Origin: Spirogloea muscicola | Taxonomy: Eukaryota; Streptophyta; Zygnematophyceae; Spirogloeales; Spirogloeaceae | Direction of reading: 5' to 3' | DNA length: 64,000 nucleotides | Assembly: GCA_009602725.1 (NCBI GenBank) | Contig: WELB01000042.1 | Span: 607,092-671,091, forward strand | Part shown: positions 49,229 through 59,976 of the stretch, piece by piece | Layout: each line of letters opens with the position of its first letter | Numbering within the stretch: the stretch's first letter is position 1 | Notes under the pieces: model-generated | Told to the model about the DNA's origin: nothing | The model's input: only the letters and a program-made list of their open reading frames with translations | Databases searched by the model: none | Program-made: the position numbers and the translations under genes

Positions 49229-50298
49229 CTAGTCGGACTTGGCAGACACCTCTGCAGCTGCTGTGATCGCATTCTTTGCCCTTCGACCGGCGTACTGCTG
49301 CCGGTGGAAGCGCACAAAGAGGAGGAGCAGCGTGAAGTTGAAGGCAACATTGAAGAGCCAGCTGTAGAAGCCGGAGCAGCCTTCGCGCTGGGTCACGTGG
49401 AGGTATAGGAAGGGTATGGAGACAGCAAAGCTGAAGACAAACTGCACAATCTGGAGGTTGGTGACGAGCTTGCGCCAGGGCGGGGGCCGACCAAGGCAGT
49501 GAAGGAAGTAGTAGAAGTACATGACGACGTGAATGCCCGTGTTGGTCAGGAGCGCAATCGTCTGCCACAGAGCGAACATGAGAGCACGGCTTAGGTGATG
49601 CTTCCATTTGGAGCTCGCCATGGCAGACAGGAAACAACAGCCTGCACCTCTTGACCCCCTGAATTCACTTTCCTATGTCCCATGTTACCACCAGATATTG
49701 GTGTTGCTGTGCTGTTCTCCTGCCGCTCTATGGAGCCTCTGTTACCTTCCATGCAAAGGCCCCTAGCCTGTGTAGCCCTTGAGCTGCAGCCTAGACACAT
49801 GCATTGCCAACAGCCTGCTAGGAATGGCCAGAACGGGACGCTCGAACAGCTGCATCAATGGATGGCAGACGGGAAGGATGGTGGGCTGCGCAGCCGGTGT
49901 TAGTGCAGAGACGGAGTGGCACCTGCAGTGACTGCTGGTCGTCGAGCCAGAGGTAGCACATGACGAGGACGAGGGCGTGGTGGTAGACGTGGAGGAGCGT
50001 GAGGGGCTTGGCGCGGAGGAGGAGGAGGGCGGTGTCCAGGAGCTCGTAGTACTTGCTCAGGTAGTAGGCGTACGACCAGAAGTATATGCGGCCGACCGGG
50101 CGCGTGCGCGGCGGCAGGCAGAAGAGCCAGGCGTGGCGCTTAAAGGCGTCGTCGCCGGCGCCCCACATCCACGCCGTCTCGGACGCCTCGGCGGCGGCGG
50201 CGGCGGCGGCGCCGGCGAACATGGCGGCGGAGGCGAGGCAGAGCGCGAGGTTGTGAAGCGCGGGCAGCGGGCCCAGCGCCACTGGCCGGCCGCCGCGG
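49229..50298 (-). CDS. ELO-family very-long-chain fatty acid elongase, 5' part in gap
   Basis: Minus-strand exons 50298-49923 (running into the gap) and 49561-49229. ELO enzymes are ER multi-pass condensing enzymes (3-ketoacyl-CoA synthases). Motifs: ALGPLPALHNLALCLASAAM (xHNxxL), YFWSYAYYLSKYYELLDTAL, the catalytic histidine box HVYHH, DDQQSLQ/TIALLTNTGIHVVMYFYYFL (NxxMHxxMYxYY) and WRKLVTNLQIVQFVF. The C terminus (AKNAITAAAEVSAKSD) lacks a clear KKxx signal. This is the animal/protist-type ELO, not the plant FAE1 type. The N-terminal segment lies in the N run; a minus frame beyond it (51301-50906, MSAEHEEPLCSRVASLVAGL) could be its first exon but shows no elongase motif. Confidence 0.9.
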
Positions 50299-50905
50299 NN
50301 NNNNNNNNNNNNNNNNNNNNNNNNNNNNNNNNNNNNNNNNNNNNNNNNNNNNNNNNNNNNNNNNNNNNNNNNNNNNNNNNNNNNNNNNNNNNNNNNNNNN
50401 NNNNNNNNNNNNNNNNNNNNNNNNNNNNNNNNNNNNNNNNNNNNNNNNNNNNNNNNNNNNNNNNNNNNNNNNNNNNNNNNNNNNNNNNNNNNNNNNNNNN
50501 NNNNNNNNNNNNNNNNNNNNNNNNNNNNNNNNNNNNNNNNNNNNNNNNNNNNNNNNNNNNNNNNNNNNNNNNNNNNNNNNNNNNNNNNNNNNNNNNNNNN
50601 NNNNNNNNNNNNNNNNNNNNNNNNNNNNNNNNNNNNNNNNNNNNNNNNNNNNNNNNNNNNNNNNNNNNNNNNNNNNNNNNNNNNNNNNNNNNNNNNNNNN
50701 NNNNNNNNNNNNNNNNNNNNNNNNNNNNNNNNNNNNNNNNNNNNNNNNNNNNNNNNNNNNNNNNNNNNNNNNNNNNNNNNNNNNNNNNNNNNNNNNNNNN
50801 NNNNNNNNNNNNNNNNNNNNNNNNNNNNNNNNNNNNNNNNNNNNNNNNNNNNNNNNNNNNNNNNNNNNNNNNNNNNNNNNNNNNNNNNNNNNNNNNNNNN
50901 NNNNN
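50299..50905. other. Assembly gap (607 N)
   Basis: A run of N inside the 5' part of the elongase gene, flanked by GC-rich sequence on both sides. Confidence 0.99.
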
Positions 50906-51479
50906 GCTCCTGTGGCGCGCGCGAGCTTGGGGGCCCGCCATGGCGGCCTCGTCGTGCCCGGCGCCCCGCCTGGCTCCCCCGGCGCGGCCGCGCGCCGCTC
51001 CCGGCGACCAACAGCTCCCGAGGTGCGCTGTGGCGCTCGAGAGTGGCTGCCGCGCAGCTTTGCGCCACTCTGCCTGATAGCGGCCCGAACTGAGGCGAGC
51101 GCCAAGTGCTCGTGTCAACCGCAGGGCAGCAGCTGCGCGCGCGAGCCCCGCCGCGGCGAGCCGGCGCTCGGCCGCCATCGCCGCGGCAGAGCTCGGAGCT
51201 AGGCACGCTGCCGATGCCAAGGCCAGGGCCTCCTTCTGCCCCAGCCCCGCGACGAGGCTTGCGACGCGGCTGCAGAGAGGCTCCTCGTGTTCCGCGGACA
51301 AGGAGAGCAGGTGTGCTCTCGCCCCATTGCTCGCTCGTAGCTTGCTCGCCTAACTTCTAGCACTGCTGGCCTTGAAGAGCTATGGCGCCCCAGTGCAAGG
51401 AGTCGCCCTTTGGCAGCTTCGTTGTACAGCTCTGGCGCTTGCCATGTTGCTAAGATTGGTGGAGAATTTCGGTTAGCAG

Positions 51480-54400
51480 GTTGGCGGACGTCGAGGTCGT
51501 CAACCACCGGGAGGTGGACGATGGTGGCGCCGCCAGGGAGACTGTGGACGCCGACTCCATCCTCGAGGAGGAGGCAGGAGGTGAAGGAGGCGGCGGCCGT
51601 CAAGTCGACGCCATCACGGAGTTCGAGGAGCAGACGCGGGCGGTGGGGCGGAAGCTCGACGAGATGATGGAGACCGCGCAGGCGGACGGCGACGCCGACG
51701 CCATCCGAGTGGTCCAAGAGCTGCGGTAAGGCTCGAGCTCGGCGTTCGGCGACCTGGGTTCGAGTGGGCTTGCATGCACAGCGCAGACCCTTCCGCCGTA
51801 CTAATGGTATCCTGTAGAAGACCTTTTGCTTTGTGTAATAGTTACCATTTAGCAGAGTCCTGTGTTTTCAGTAAACATCTCATCCACCACCCGAGAAGGG
51901 CTACCAGAAGCGTCTCAAGCGACTGGAAGGGCCTGCAAGGGCGTCTGAGATCACTCATTCTTAGCCACGGCTTGGTGCAGCAAAGCGTGGAATCCAGATG
52001 AGATGATGGAAGCGCTGCAGGAGGCGCGGCAGCTGCGCGCCGAGCTGGAGGAGCTGTATGATGAGGTGATGGACGTATACGACGCGGGCGACGAGGACGA
52101 TGCGCGGCAGCTGGTGGAGGCCAACCTGGCGGCGCTGGAGGAGCAGCTGGCGGAAGGCGTGGAGGGCGTGGAGCAGGCGGCCATGCTCATGGTCCTCACG
52201 CGCCTCCGCATGGGCATGGGCGATGTCGAGGAAGTGGAGCCCCTGCTGGAGCGGGTCAGTCGTTCGTCAGCTTTACTGCTAAATTAACTCAATCGAATAT
52301 CCGTTATGTGGAAGATGAGCAGAGGCTCCGTTGTTGGTATGTAGTTGGTGGCCAACACGACTTATCTTGGCCGCCATGCCAGACCAGGGAGCTGGTCGAG
52401 AAGGTGGAGAAAGCGGAGCCTCTGCTGGACGACGTGCTGGACCACTTGGGCGACATGTACACAGAGACTGGCAGGCTGCAGGAGGCAGTGCGCTTCTACG
52501 AGCGCAGCCTGGCGGTACAGGAGGAGCTTCATGGTAGCTGCATGGCACAATGGCCTAATCCCATTAGTGGCTACATTGTCAATATAGGCTGGAAGTCAGA
52601 TACTTCAGTCCTGGTCTTCATGGCCCTTCGATCAAGTGAATGTGGACCTCCATAGATTCTTAGCAGATCAATGGAGCAGCCTCTTGTGCTCCGCATGTCA
52701 GAGTAGGTGTTTCGTCCATGTGCCCATTAAGCATTCAATAATTCAACTATTGCAGGTTCTTCAGAGGACCCTGAGCTCTCACACACGATGGTGAGCCTCG
52801 CCAACACGTACAACGCGATGAACGACCACAAGAAGGCGCTTGCACTGTACAAGCGCGCAGTCGAGATCACTGAGAACGCGCTTGGGCCTGACACGGATGC
52901 GCTCGGAGTGCTGCTTTCGCACATGGGCCATGCTTTACTTGCTGAAGAACGAGCTCAGGAGGCCGAGCTGGTCTTCCTTCGGTCAGTGGCATGGTCTCTT
53001 GCCTGATAATCTGCTCTCTGTCAGCAGGCTGGCAAGTCCATGAATGCGTAACAAGAATTCTGATGGCCCTGACCCACTCACCGTGTTTGCAAAAAGGGCA
53101 TTGAGGATCATTGAGAAGGCACGAGGAGAAGCCGACACTGCTGCCGGGATTGCGTGGTGCGGCGTTGGTCGTGCCAAGGGTGCTCTTGGTGTGTCTTTCT
53201 ATTTTGATTCCCTGATCTAGCACATTGTTAAAGACCTGGCACTATCGCTGCCATACATACAACAGCACAGGCAGAAGCAGACAGCTGACTGTGAACTCTG
53301 ATGCGTTGATCGCACGATCAGATATATCCAAGATACAATGCATTTGTACTGTATGCCAAGTTGTGAACACGCTTGGAGGTAGCAGCTTCATTGTTGCCTT
53401 GGGCTGGTGAAGGGGACTGTCTGGCCTGACCTTTGCCGATCTCTTAATCTAATATTTGTTCTCAATCTTATGGTGTCAGGGAATTACTTGGAGGCCATTG
53501 AGACGATGAGGAAAGGCCTTGGCATAATCGAGAAAAGTGAGGAGATGTATCCTGAGGACCCTGCCATGGTTGCGGCACGTTGTGATTTGGCAGAGCTCCT
53601 TCAGGTGGTGGGCAGGTATGCCCCACCGTGCTCTTCTTTACTGATCTGATCTGGTGCATTCCTTTACTAGTGAAGCTTGCAGGCAGTAGCAAGTGGTACT
53701 TTAAGTAAGCAGTGCTCAACTTGATAGCCTGATCAGCAGATTCCGAGCAGAAGGATGCGTTCTCATGAACAGTCAAATAGCACCTGCTTTGCCTCATATC
53801 AGAATCTCTTCATGATTCTGTCTTCTCCTGCAGCTTGGATGAGGCCATTGAGATATGGCAGGAGAATCTGCTCACAAAGGAGAGCGAGGTCGGGCCCAAC
53901 GACCCCGAGCTGGTCATGCACCTGCAGAGCCTGGCCACGTGCTACATGGCTGCCAAGAAGCTCGAAAAGGCGGAGCCCATCATCCGCCGTGCTGTGCACA
54001 TCATCAGGGAGAGCTTGGGCACCGAGTCGGTGCAGCTCTCAGTGCCCTTGGAGTATCTCTCCACCACTCTCCACAACTTGGGGAGGACACGGGAAGCTGA
54101 GGCGTATGCGAGGGAGGCCCTTGGCCTTAGGGAACGTGCTCACTCGGGCACGGATCTTTTTGTGGGTCAGTGCACACAACTTGCAGAAGCCCTTGGCTCC
54201 CTCTCCTCACTTGCAAGTGGCCTTACATCACAGTGTGCATTGCGCCCATGGCAGCTATTGCTCTGCCGCTATCTCGATGCATTGAGAGGCAAGCATAGGT
54301 ATCTCACTGCTTCTTGTTTGTCTCAGCACGGCCTCACATAGTCGATTGTTTTGGTATGCCGGCTGGCGTACATCTGCCAGGTGAGGCTTGCAACAACCTG

Positions 54401-54637
54401 GCGGTCATTCTGCACGACCAGAAGAAGGAGGCCGAAGCCGAGGAGCTTCTCTGGCGGGGCTTGACGGCGAGGGAGAAAGCGTACGGGCCAGAAGGTCGCG
54501 AGCTCATCGACGTCCTACAGCTGCTGGTTGTGGTCCTCCACAACCAAAGCAAGGCCGGCGACATCCCACCCCTCGTCAGGCGACTGAAGAGCCTCAAGGA
54601 GCTGCATGGCGAACCCAAGGGTCCTCCACAGTCTTAA
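51480..54637 (+). CDS. Kinesin-light-chain-like TPR protein
   Basis: Exons in phase: 51480-51725, 51981-52254, 52383-52533, 52756-52981, 53097-53188, 53480-53615, 53834-54165 and 54381-54637. An upstream first exon ending at 51310 (frame ..CSADKES, phase 2) is likely, but no ATG was found in that frame back to its stop at 51078. The product starts with an acidic coiled region (DEMMEALQEARQLRAELEEL) followed by at least six 42-residue-type TPR units, for example LGDMYTETGRLQEAVRFYER, LANTYNAMNDHKKALALYKR, LATCYMAAKKLEKAEPIIRR and LAVILHDQKKEAEAEELLWR. These longer TPRs are the kinesin-light-chain kind. Plant relatives (KLCR-type) act as scaffolds; no motor-binding role can be read from sequence. 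The N terminus could be a transit peptide. Confidence 0.85.
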
Positions 54638-55837
54638 GAGTACGGGGATCCTTCTATGCTTTTGTGCTTGGCAGGGAAGCTTCGTGGAAGCTTGTGTGCT
54701 GTTTAATGCTCTCGCAGATCATTCGCAGTGCCGTGAGTCGGCCATTGCATGCAGTTGTGGCATTTAAGAATGCGGTACATACAGGGGCAAAAGCGTGTGT
54801 AAGTGTTGGAGGGCCTGAGTGGGCAAGTACTGTGGCAAGCACAGCTACAACTGCATGAAGCAAGCGGTGTGGGCAGGCTGAGAGGCTTTCGGCCATCAAG
54901 AAGTCGCTACTAGTCTGGGATGACTAGCTGTGGCGCGCTGCCTACTTTGAAACTTCCGAGGCTGTATGTCGTTGCAGAAATGCGTCGCACGCTGGACATC
55001 AAATACCGACCGCACGGCAAGGCAAGGCACAAGCTTGCCCCTTGCGTGTCTTGACTTTCCTGAATGGAAAGCAGCAAATGTCATAGTGCATGAATGCACA
55101 TTGCCAGATGATCACTGAGCAGAACGGGCTGTCACTCCTGCTTGAACGAAACTTGGGTGGACTTAATGGAGGGCGTACGCCAACTGCCTAAGGCATGTTT
55201 GAGTAGGGCTCATGTCTATTCAAGAATTGAGTATGTTGTGACTCAGAAGGGACAGATGGGCAATGTGCCTGTAACTGAATGGGATGAGCAAGCAACATGG
55301 GTGGGTGGAATGGAGGTGGGAATGGGGGAGAAGCCAACTACTTACTGGAAGCGAACGGCTTTCCCCATAAGTAATCCATGTGCCAGTTGCCATGGTGTAA
55401 AACAAATAATAATCGATAAAGTAATGAAATAGTCATGCAGAGCAGTAGTGTCTTACTTGGACAGAAGAATATCGCTGAGCAGTAGTGTCCTCTGCAGATC
55501 CTTTTTGCTTGAGCCACTCTTGCCACACCTTCCTCCATCCCCTCTCTGCCAGAGGCTCCAGATGCCAGCAGGAGGGTCCAAGATTGCCAAGGTGACAAAT
55601 GAAGATGGCCAATTGCCGCGGCCAAGGGCTACTAGTGCCTAACACATCGGGGTTACACCTGATGAGACAGAGCAGAACCCTCACAGCGATCAGCACAGCG
55701 CAAAGCTTCCCTGAAGAGACACTCTATCCACGCAGTAATGATCGTTGTGGAGCCATACAACGTGCATGACATCAACCCACCGCACCTACGTACTGCACTA
55801 CACGTACTGCACGTACTACTGCATAAGTAGGACAAGC
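54638..55837. other. Convergent spacer, no gene seen
   Basis: About 1.2 kb without recognisable coding or repeat content; the 3' regions of the TPR and methyltransferase genes. A short tandem (ACGTACTGCA) occurs near 55788-55815. Confidence 0.45.
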
Positions 55838-58437
55838 TCAGCACGAAATGGTGGCTTGAGCTACAACGAGGGCTGGCTGAACCTGAAGATGCACAAGGGT
55901 GAGCCGGACGTAGCCACCAATGTAATAGCCTGGCGGCCGCACTGTTGGCCCGCTCAGCAGCAACAGTGCCTGACACTGGCCTGCCTGGCTGGTGTGCGAG
56001 TCCTCGCAGCCTGCTGCGGTCTGGCACAAGGAGCAGCTTGGGTGGGGCTCAAGACCGTCCAAGCAGTCATAGCGTTGAGCCTCTGAGGCGGTGAGCAGCG
56101 CAGCTGCCACCTCGACCTCCTCGCGTGCCACTGTCACTGTAAGCTTGTGTGCAGGTGCCAGGCCCGTGAGCAGGTCCAGGAGCTCGAGGGAGCGCACGGC
56201 CTGCACTACGTGACACACACCATCGGGCCAAGCAAGGCGCCGCCGGATAACCCCCTGCACGCAGGCAGGCGCTGAATGCCATGCCTTAGCTAACGGCCAG
56301 ACATGGTAGGCCTTCTGATGAGAGCAACCTCGCTGACATCTACTACTACTGACTCCTGCTACTCCAGTGGCAGCTAGTCGCACCAGGAGGGGCTCCACAA
56401 GCTCGGCCTCGTAGACGAGGTCGCTGCCAATGATGACGTCGTAGACATCCTCTGGCACCAGGCGTGGGCAACCACCATAAGTGTCCGTCCCCGCCTGCCA
56501 TATACACTCCCTGTCAGATTGAAGATCTCCGCTAGGAGACCGCTACAAAAAGATTACTGGAACTTAAAAGTAGGCTTAATCTACTAGGCTTCATGACAGG
56601 GTAATTCAACGTCCTCACTACGTTATGCAAAAAGTCATGATCCAAGCCAAAGCTTCATCAATCACTTCCAATTTCTTGTTGTATTCCCTTAGTAACTCTG
56701 CTCGAGAGAAAGATAAGGGCCTTGTAGCTCTGCCATGGAAGCAGGGGGCTGATCAGATGGGCGCACCAGTGCTGCATGCAGTGGAGTGGCATCGTGCCCT
56801 AGGCTGGTGCTCGTGTTGTCCTCAACCCACTCCAGGAATCGCACCTTGACGCAGCTGCTGGCAAAAAGGTGGCCGTCACCGCCACCGCCCCTGTTCCCAG
56901 TAACACCATGTCTCGCTGCCGGTGCTTCGACTGGGCCCCATGACCAAGACCATTCATCTGCGCAAGAAGCAGTCGGCCCCTTGGCATTGCTTCTGGCACC
57001 AAAGTGCGTGCTGGCTGGGAGGAGGTGCACTGCAGCAGCCAGGTTGTCCAGGATGGCGGGGACGCAGTCTGTCAGTGCCACCTCGACGGCGCCCAGCTGG
57101 GCGGCCAGCAGCCCGCAGAGGCCGCAGCCGGCACCGAGCTCCAGCACGCGGCGCCCGCGCACCGCTTCTGGCGCCGCCCGCAGCTGGGCTGCCAGCAGCA
57201 GCGCAGCACCCCAGACCTTCCATCCCAGGCCTGCGTCATGGTAAGGCATCTCCAGGACCTGCGGCATCGGCAGCGGCAACATGGTAGATGCGGACGCGTC
57301 AGCGGCCGTGCTCTGGCGGTCACACTTGCCTAAGTACAAAATCTCCACCACTGTGACCCTGGTCCTTAACCCAAGACAATTGTTCAAGCCATAAGCCCTG
57401 GAGACTGTGAACTGGGCCGGTGCTCAGAGCTAAGAATGACATAACCCTGCTGAGCTCCTCTGGCTGAGGTAGAGCGCTCAGCATGGCGTCTCACCGTCAC
57501 TGCCACTCCGTCGAACTCGAACAACTTGGTCGCGGCAGCCGTTGCCGCCGTGGTGCCGGCGCAGGCGGCGACGAGCGCCGCCAGCGCGTCGAGCAGGCGG
57601 CCGTCGTCCTCCGACGGGCCCAGCAGCCGTACCGCGAGCTCGACGGCGCCACGCGCCTGGATGGAGGCTGCCGCTGCGGCGCTGGCAATGGCCGCCGCCG
57701 CCAGCGCCTCAACGGCCACCACCACGTCAATGGCAGTTGGGTATGGCAGTCGTGGGTTCAGACGGGCCATTGTGGCGTAGTCTGCCAGGAGCTGGAGCTC
57801 GGCGTCGACCCCTCCTCGGCGCGCCTGGAGCTGCGCAGCAGGAGGTGGGGTATTGGACAAGGCCGCCTTCGGGCAAGTGCTTACAGTCAAGCACCGCCTT
57901 GGGACTTAGACTGTATCTCACTGCGGACCAAGGGAATCTAACCCATATCCTTTGCTTGGAAAACAGACAGTTTGCCTTTAATCTATGCCCGCAAATGAGG
58001 TAGTGATCAGGGGCCTTAACGAAGGCCCCCCAAAGCCACAGGCACAGCAGCAAGTGCAGCAAGCCCGGGCATCGGAGACGGGCTTCGAGGCTCTGCGGAT
58101 ATTCTGCAATCACGTCAGGAGCCAACGACCTGGAACGCAGTTAGCTGGCCAAAGGGCAACGAGGCTCACGAGCGCCAGCGGTGGACGCATGCCGGGCATG
58201 ACGCAGGCCTCGACGAGAAGCAGCGTGGCGAGGAGTCCGGGGAATCGATCATGGGTGGGGCGCCGCCGGGGGCCCAAGGGCCCCCGGCGGCGCGACGGCG
58301 CCACCGGGGGCGGAGGGTTGACAAAGAAGCGGCTGCCGCAAATCGACAAAGGGTCCGAGGCGGCTGAGCGCCGCCAGATCCGACGCCAGCGTGGCCGCGA
58401 TCACCATCACGCGGCGCAGCCTGCGGCCCTCCGCCAT
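55838..58437 (-). CDS. Methyltransf_16 (METTL21-like) methyltransferase with helical N-terminal region
   Basis: A minus-strand gene; exon borders are approximate. C-terminal blocks: LEMPYHDAGLGWKVWGAALL then RVLELGAGCGLCGLLAAQLG (SAM-binding motif I), VALTDCVPAILDNLAAAVHL, VRFLEW, and PEDVYDVIIGSDLVYEAELV (post-motif II with the family's SDxxY), in exons around 57300-56800 and 56490-56340, ending in 56252-55838. These are the marks of the METTL21/Methyltransf_16 protein-lysine methyltransferases. Upstream (57850-57490) is an Ala/Leu-rich helical segment (ELAVRLLGPSEDDGRLLDAL, then a similar helix) resembling ARM/HEAT repeats, and further upstream AEYPQSLEARLRCPGLLHLL. A candidate start is MAEGRRLRRVMVIAATLASD at 58437. 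The 5' exons cannot be joined cleanly. The target protein is unknown. Confidence 0.72.
58260..58293. repeat. Perfect 16-bp palindrome, 2-base loop
   Basis: GCGCCGCCGGGGGCCC and its exact reverse complement flank AA. The GC-only stem would form an extremely stable hairpin or cruciform. It lies inside the putative first exon of the methyltransferase gene. Confidence 0.9.
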
Positions 58438-59976
58438 GGATGCCCTCGCAACGCCGCACCGGCAGGCTGCCAAGGCGAGGCGCGTTCCCTGAGGTCCCGC
58501 TGCGCGTCGCGGCGGCCCTCTGTCTATGCCTCGGGCGCTGCCTCTCTGCGTCCGCCGCGCCCGACTCGTGGGCGAGCCTCCAGCGGCCTGCTCTGGGAGT
58601 CGGGGCTTGGGGTTTAGGAGAGGTGAGCTCTTCCAAAAGGGGGCGGGGGGATGTGGACAAAGCCAGCCCTGGGAGGAATGAACAAGGTCCAAAGAAGAAG
58701 CTCGCCCAACTTAAGGTGGCTGGGAAAAGCCAGCCCAAAAAGCCTTGGACATGGTCAAAGGGCCAAAAGGCGCCAAAACCACACACCTATTGTAAGACAC
58801 TACAGCAAATTGGGAGAGTGAGGCTTTTTCCAGTAGAAGGGCGATGGCTCCGGCCAGCCCTGGAAAAGAATGGAATGGGAGCTTAGGAGTACGCTTCCTC
58901 AGGAACTCCGATGTAGCATTTAGCAGCCGCAAGTTGGAGTATCCTGTAGCTGGGGGTTTGGGTTTAGGAGTAAGAGAAAGGTGCAGTCTGCAGGGCGCCG
59001 ACGTTGAAGGGGGCGCTTCACGGCACGCTAACGGTGTGCGTTACTGGCGGGCTCCCGTCACTACCACGTGGCGGCCGATCATGCGCGCCAAGTTGCCGCC
59101 ATCCACGTGGCGTGCAGCCGCCCGGAGACCAAAGAATCAACGTGGGCGCCTGACCGGAAGATGCCAGCCTCCGGCCCCCGTGCGTCCCAGGGAGCCGGCG
59201 CGGCCGACCACCGACTGGCCGCCACGTGGAACGTCAGCTGAATCGCCCCCCCCGTCTCCCCAACCCTCCTGGCCCGCACTGGGCTTTCACTACCGTCCGT
59301 GCGGTGGGGGACCCCGCATTTCTCCACCGATTTTTGGGGGGTTGGTCTGACGGCGCAGGGCTGCCGATCTGCACCGTCTAGCTGAAGCGGGACGGCAGCG
59401 GTGCGCGGGGCTCCGCCAATGATGGGGGCCCGGCCCTTCCATCGGTGCGTCCCCCACCGTCTCCGCCGTCTCGCGTGCCCCTCGGCGGCGCCGCTGCCGC
59501 CGCCCCGCCCGTCACCTAGGCCACCTTTGCATATAGGAGCTTCGTTTCCTTCCTCCGTACATTCCTTGTGGGTTGTCCTCTCACAGAAGAAAGTGGCATT
59601 CCCAATGGGGGCAAGGGCTGTGAAAAGCCAGCCCGAAAAGAGTTGACAAAGGTTTGAAGGGGCCAAATGACAGCCATTGCCTGAATCAAGAAGCTGTCTC
59701 TTTGGAAGAGCTCACTTCTTTGCTCTGGTTTGTGCCTGAGCAGTGTGTTGGCTTGACTAAAATTGGCCACCGTTCAATTTCATGCGCACGGCTCGCCTTT
59801 CCCCCGTTGCCAAGCAGCGCCGCCGCTAGCCTCCCAACCCCCCGGCGCAGTGCCAGCTGCTAGCCGATCCCCCGCCGCCGCCGCCGCCGCTGCCGCCGCC
59901 GCCGCCGCGCGCGGCGCTTCTCGCCGTGGCGTTGACGGCGCCGCCATGGGGCTGCAGCCGGGTCTGGCCGTGCGGT
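58438..59976. repeat. Spacer with hairpin-family repeats and telo-like boxes
   Basis: Hairpin-family units lie at about 58655-58680, 58720-58738, 58845-58870 and 59606-59630 (the last almost identical to the copy at 28420). GGGTTTAGGAG motifs lie at 58611-58621 and 58953-58967. 59060-59520 is GC-rich without a recognisable gene. 59780-59976 should hold the promoter and 5' UTR of the translocase. Confidence 0.55.

Noticed and set aside
51755-51770. GGGTTCGAGTGGG as a tRNA B box
   Set aside because: No acceptor stem or A box around it; it lies in an intron of the TPR gene.
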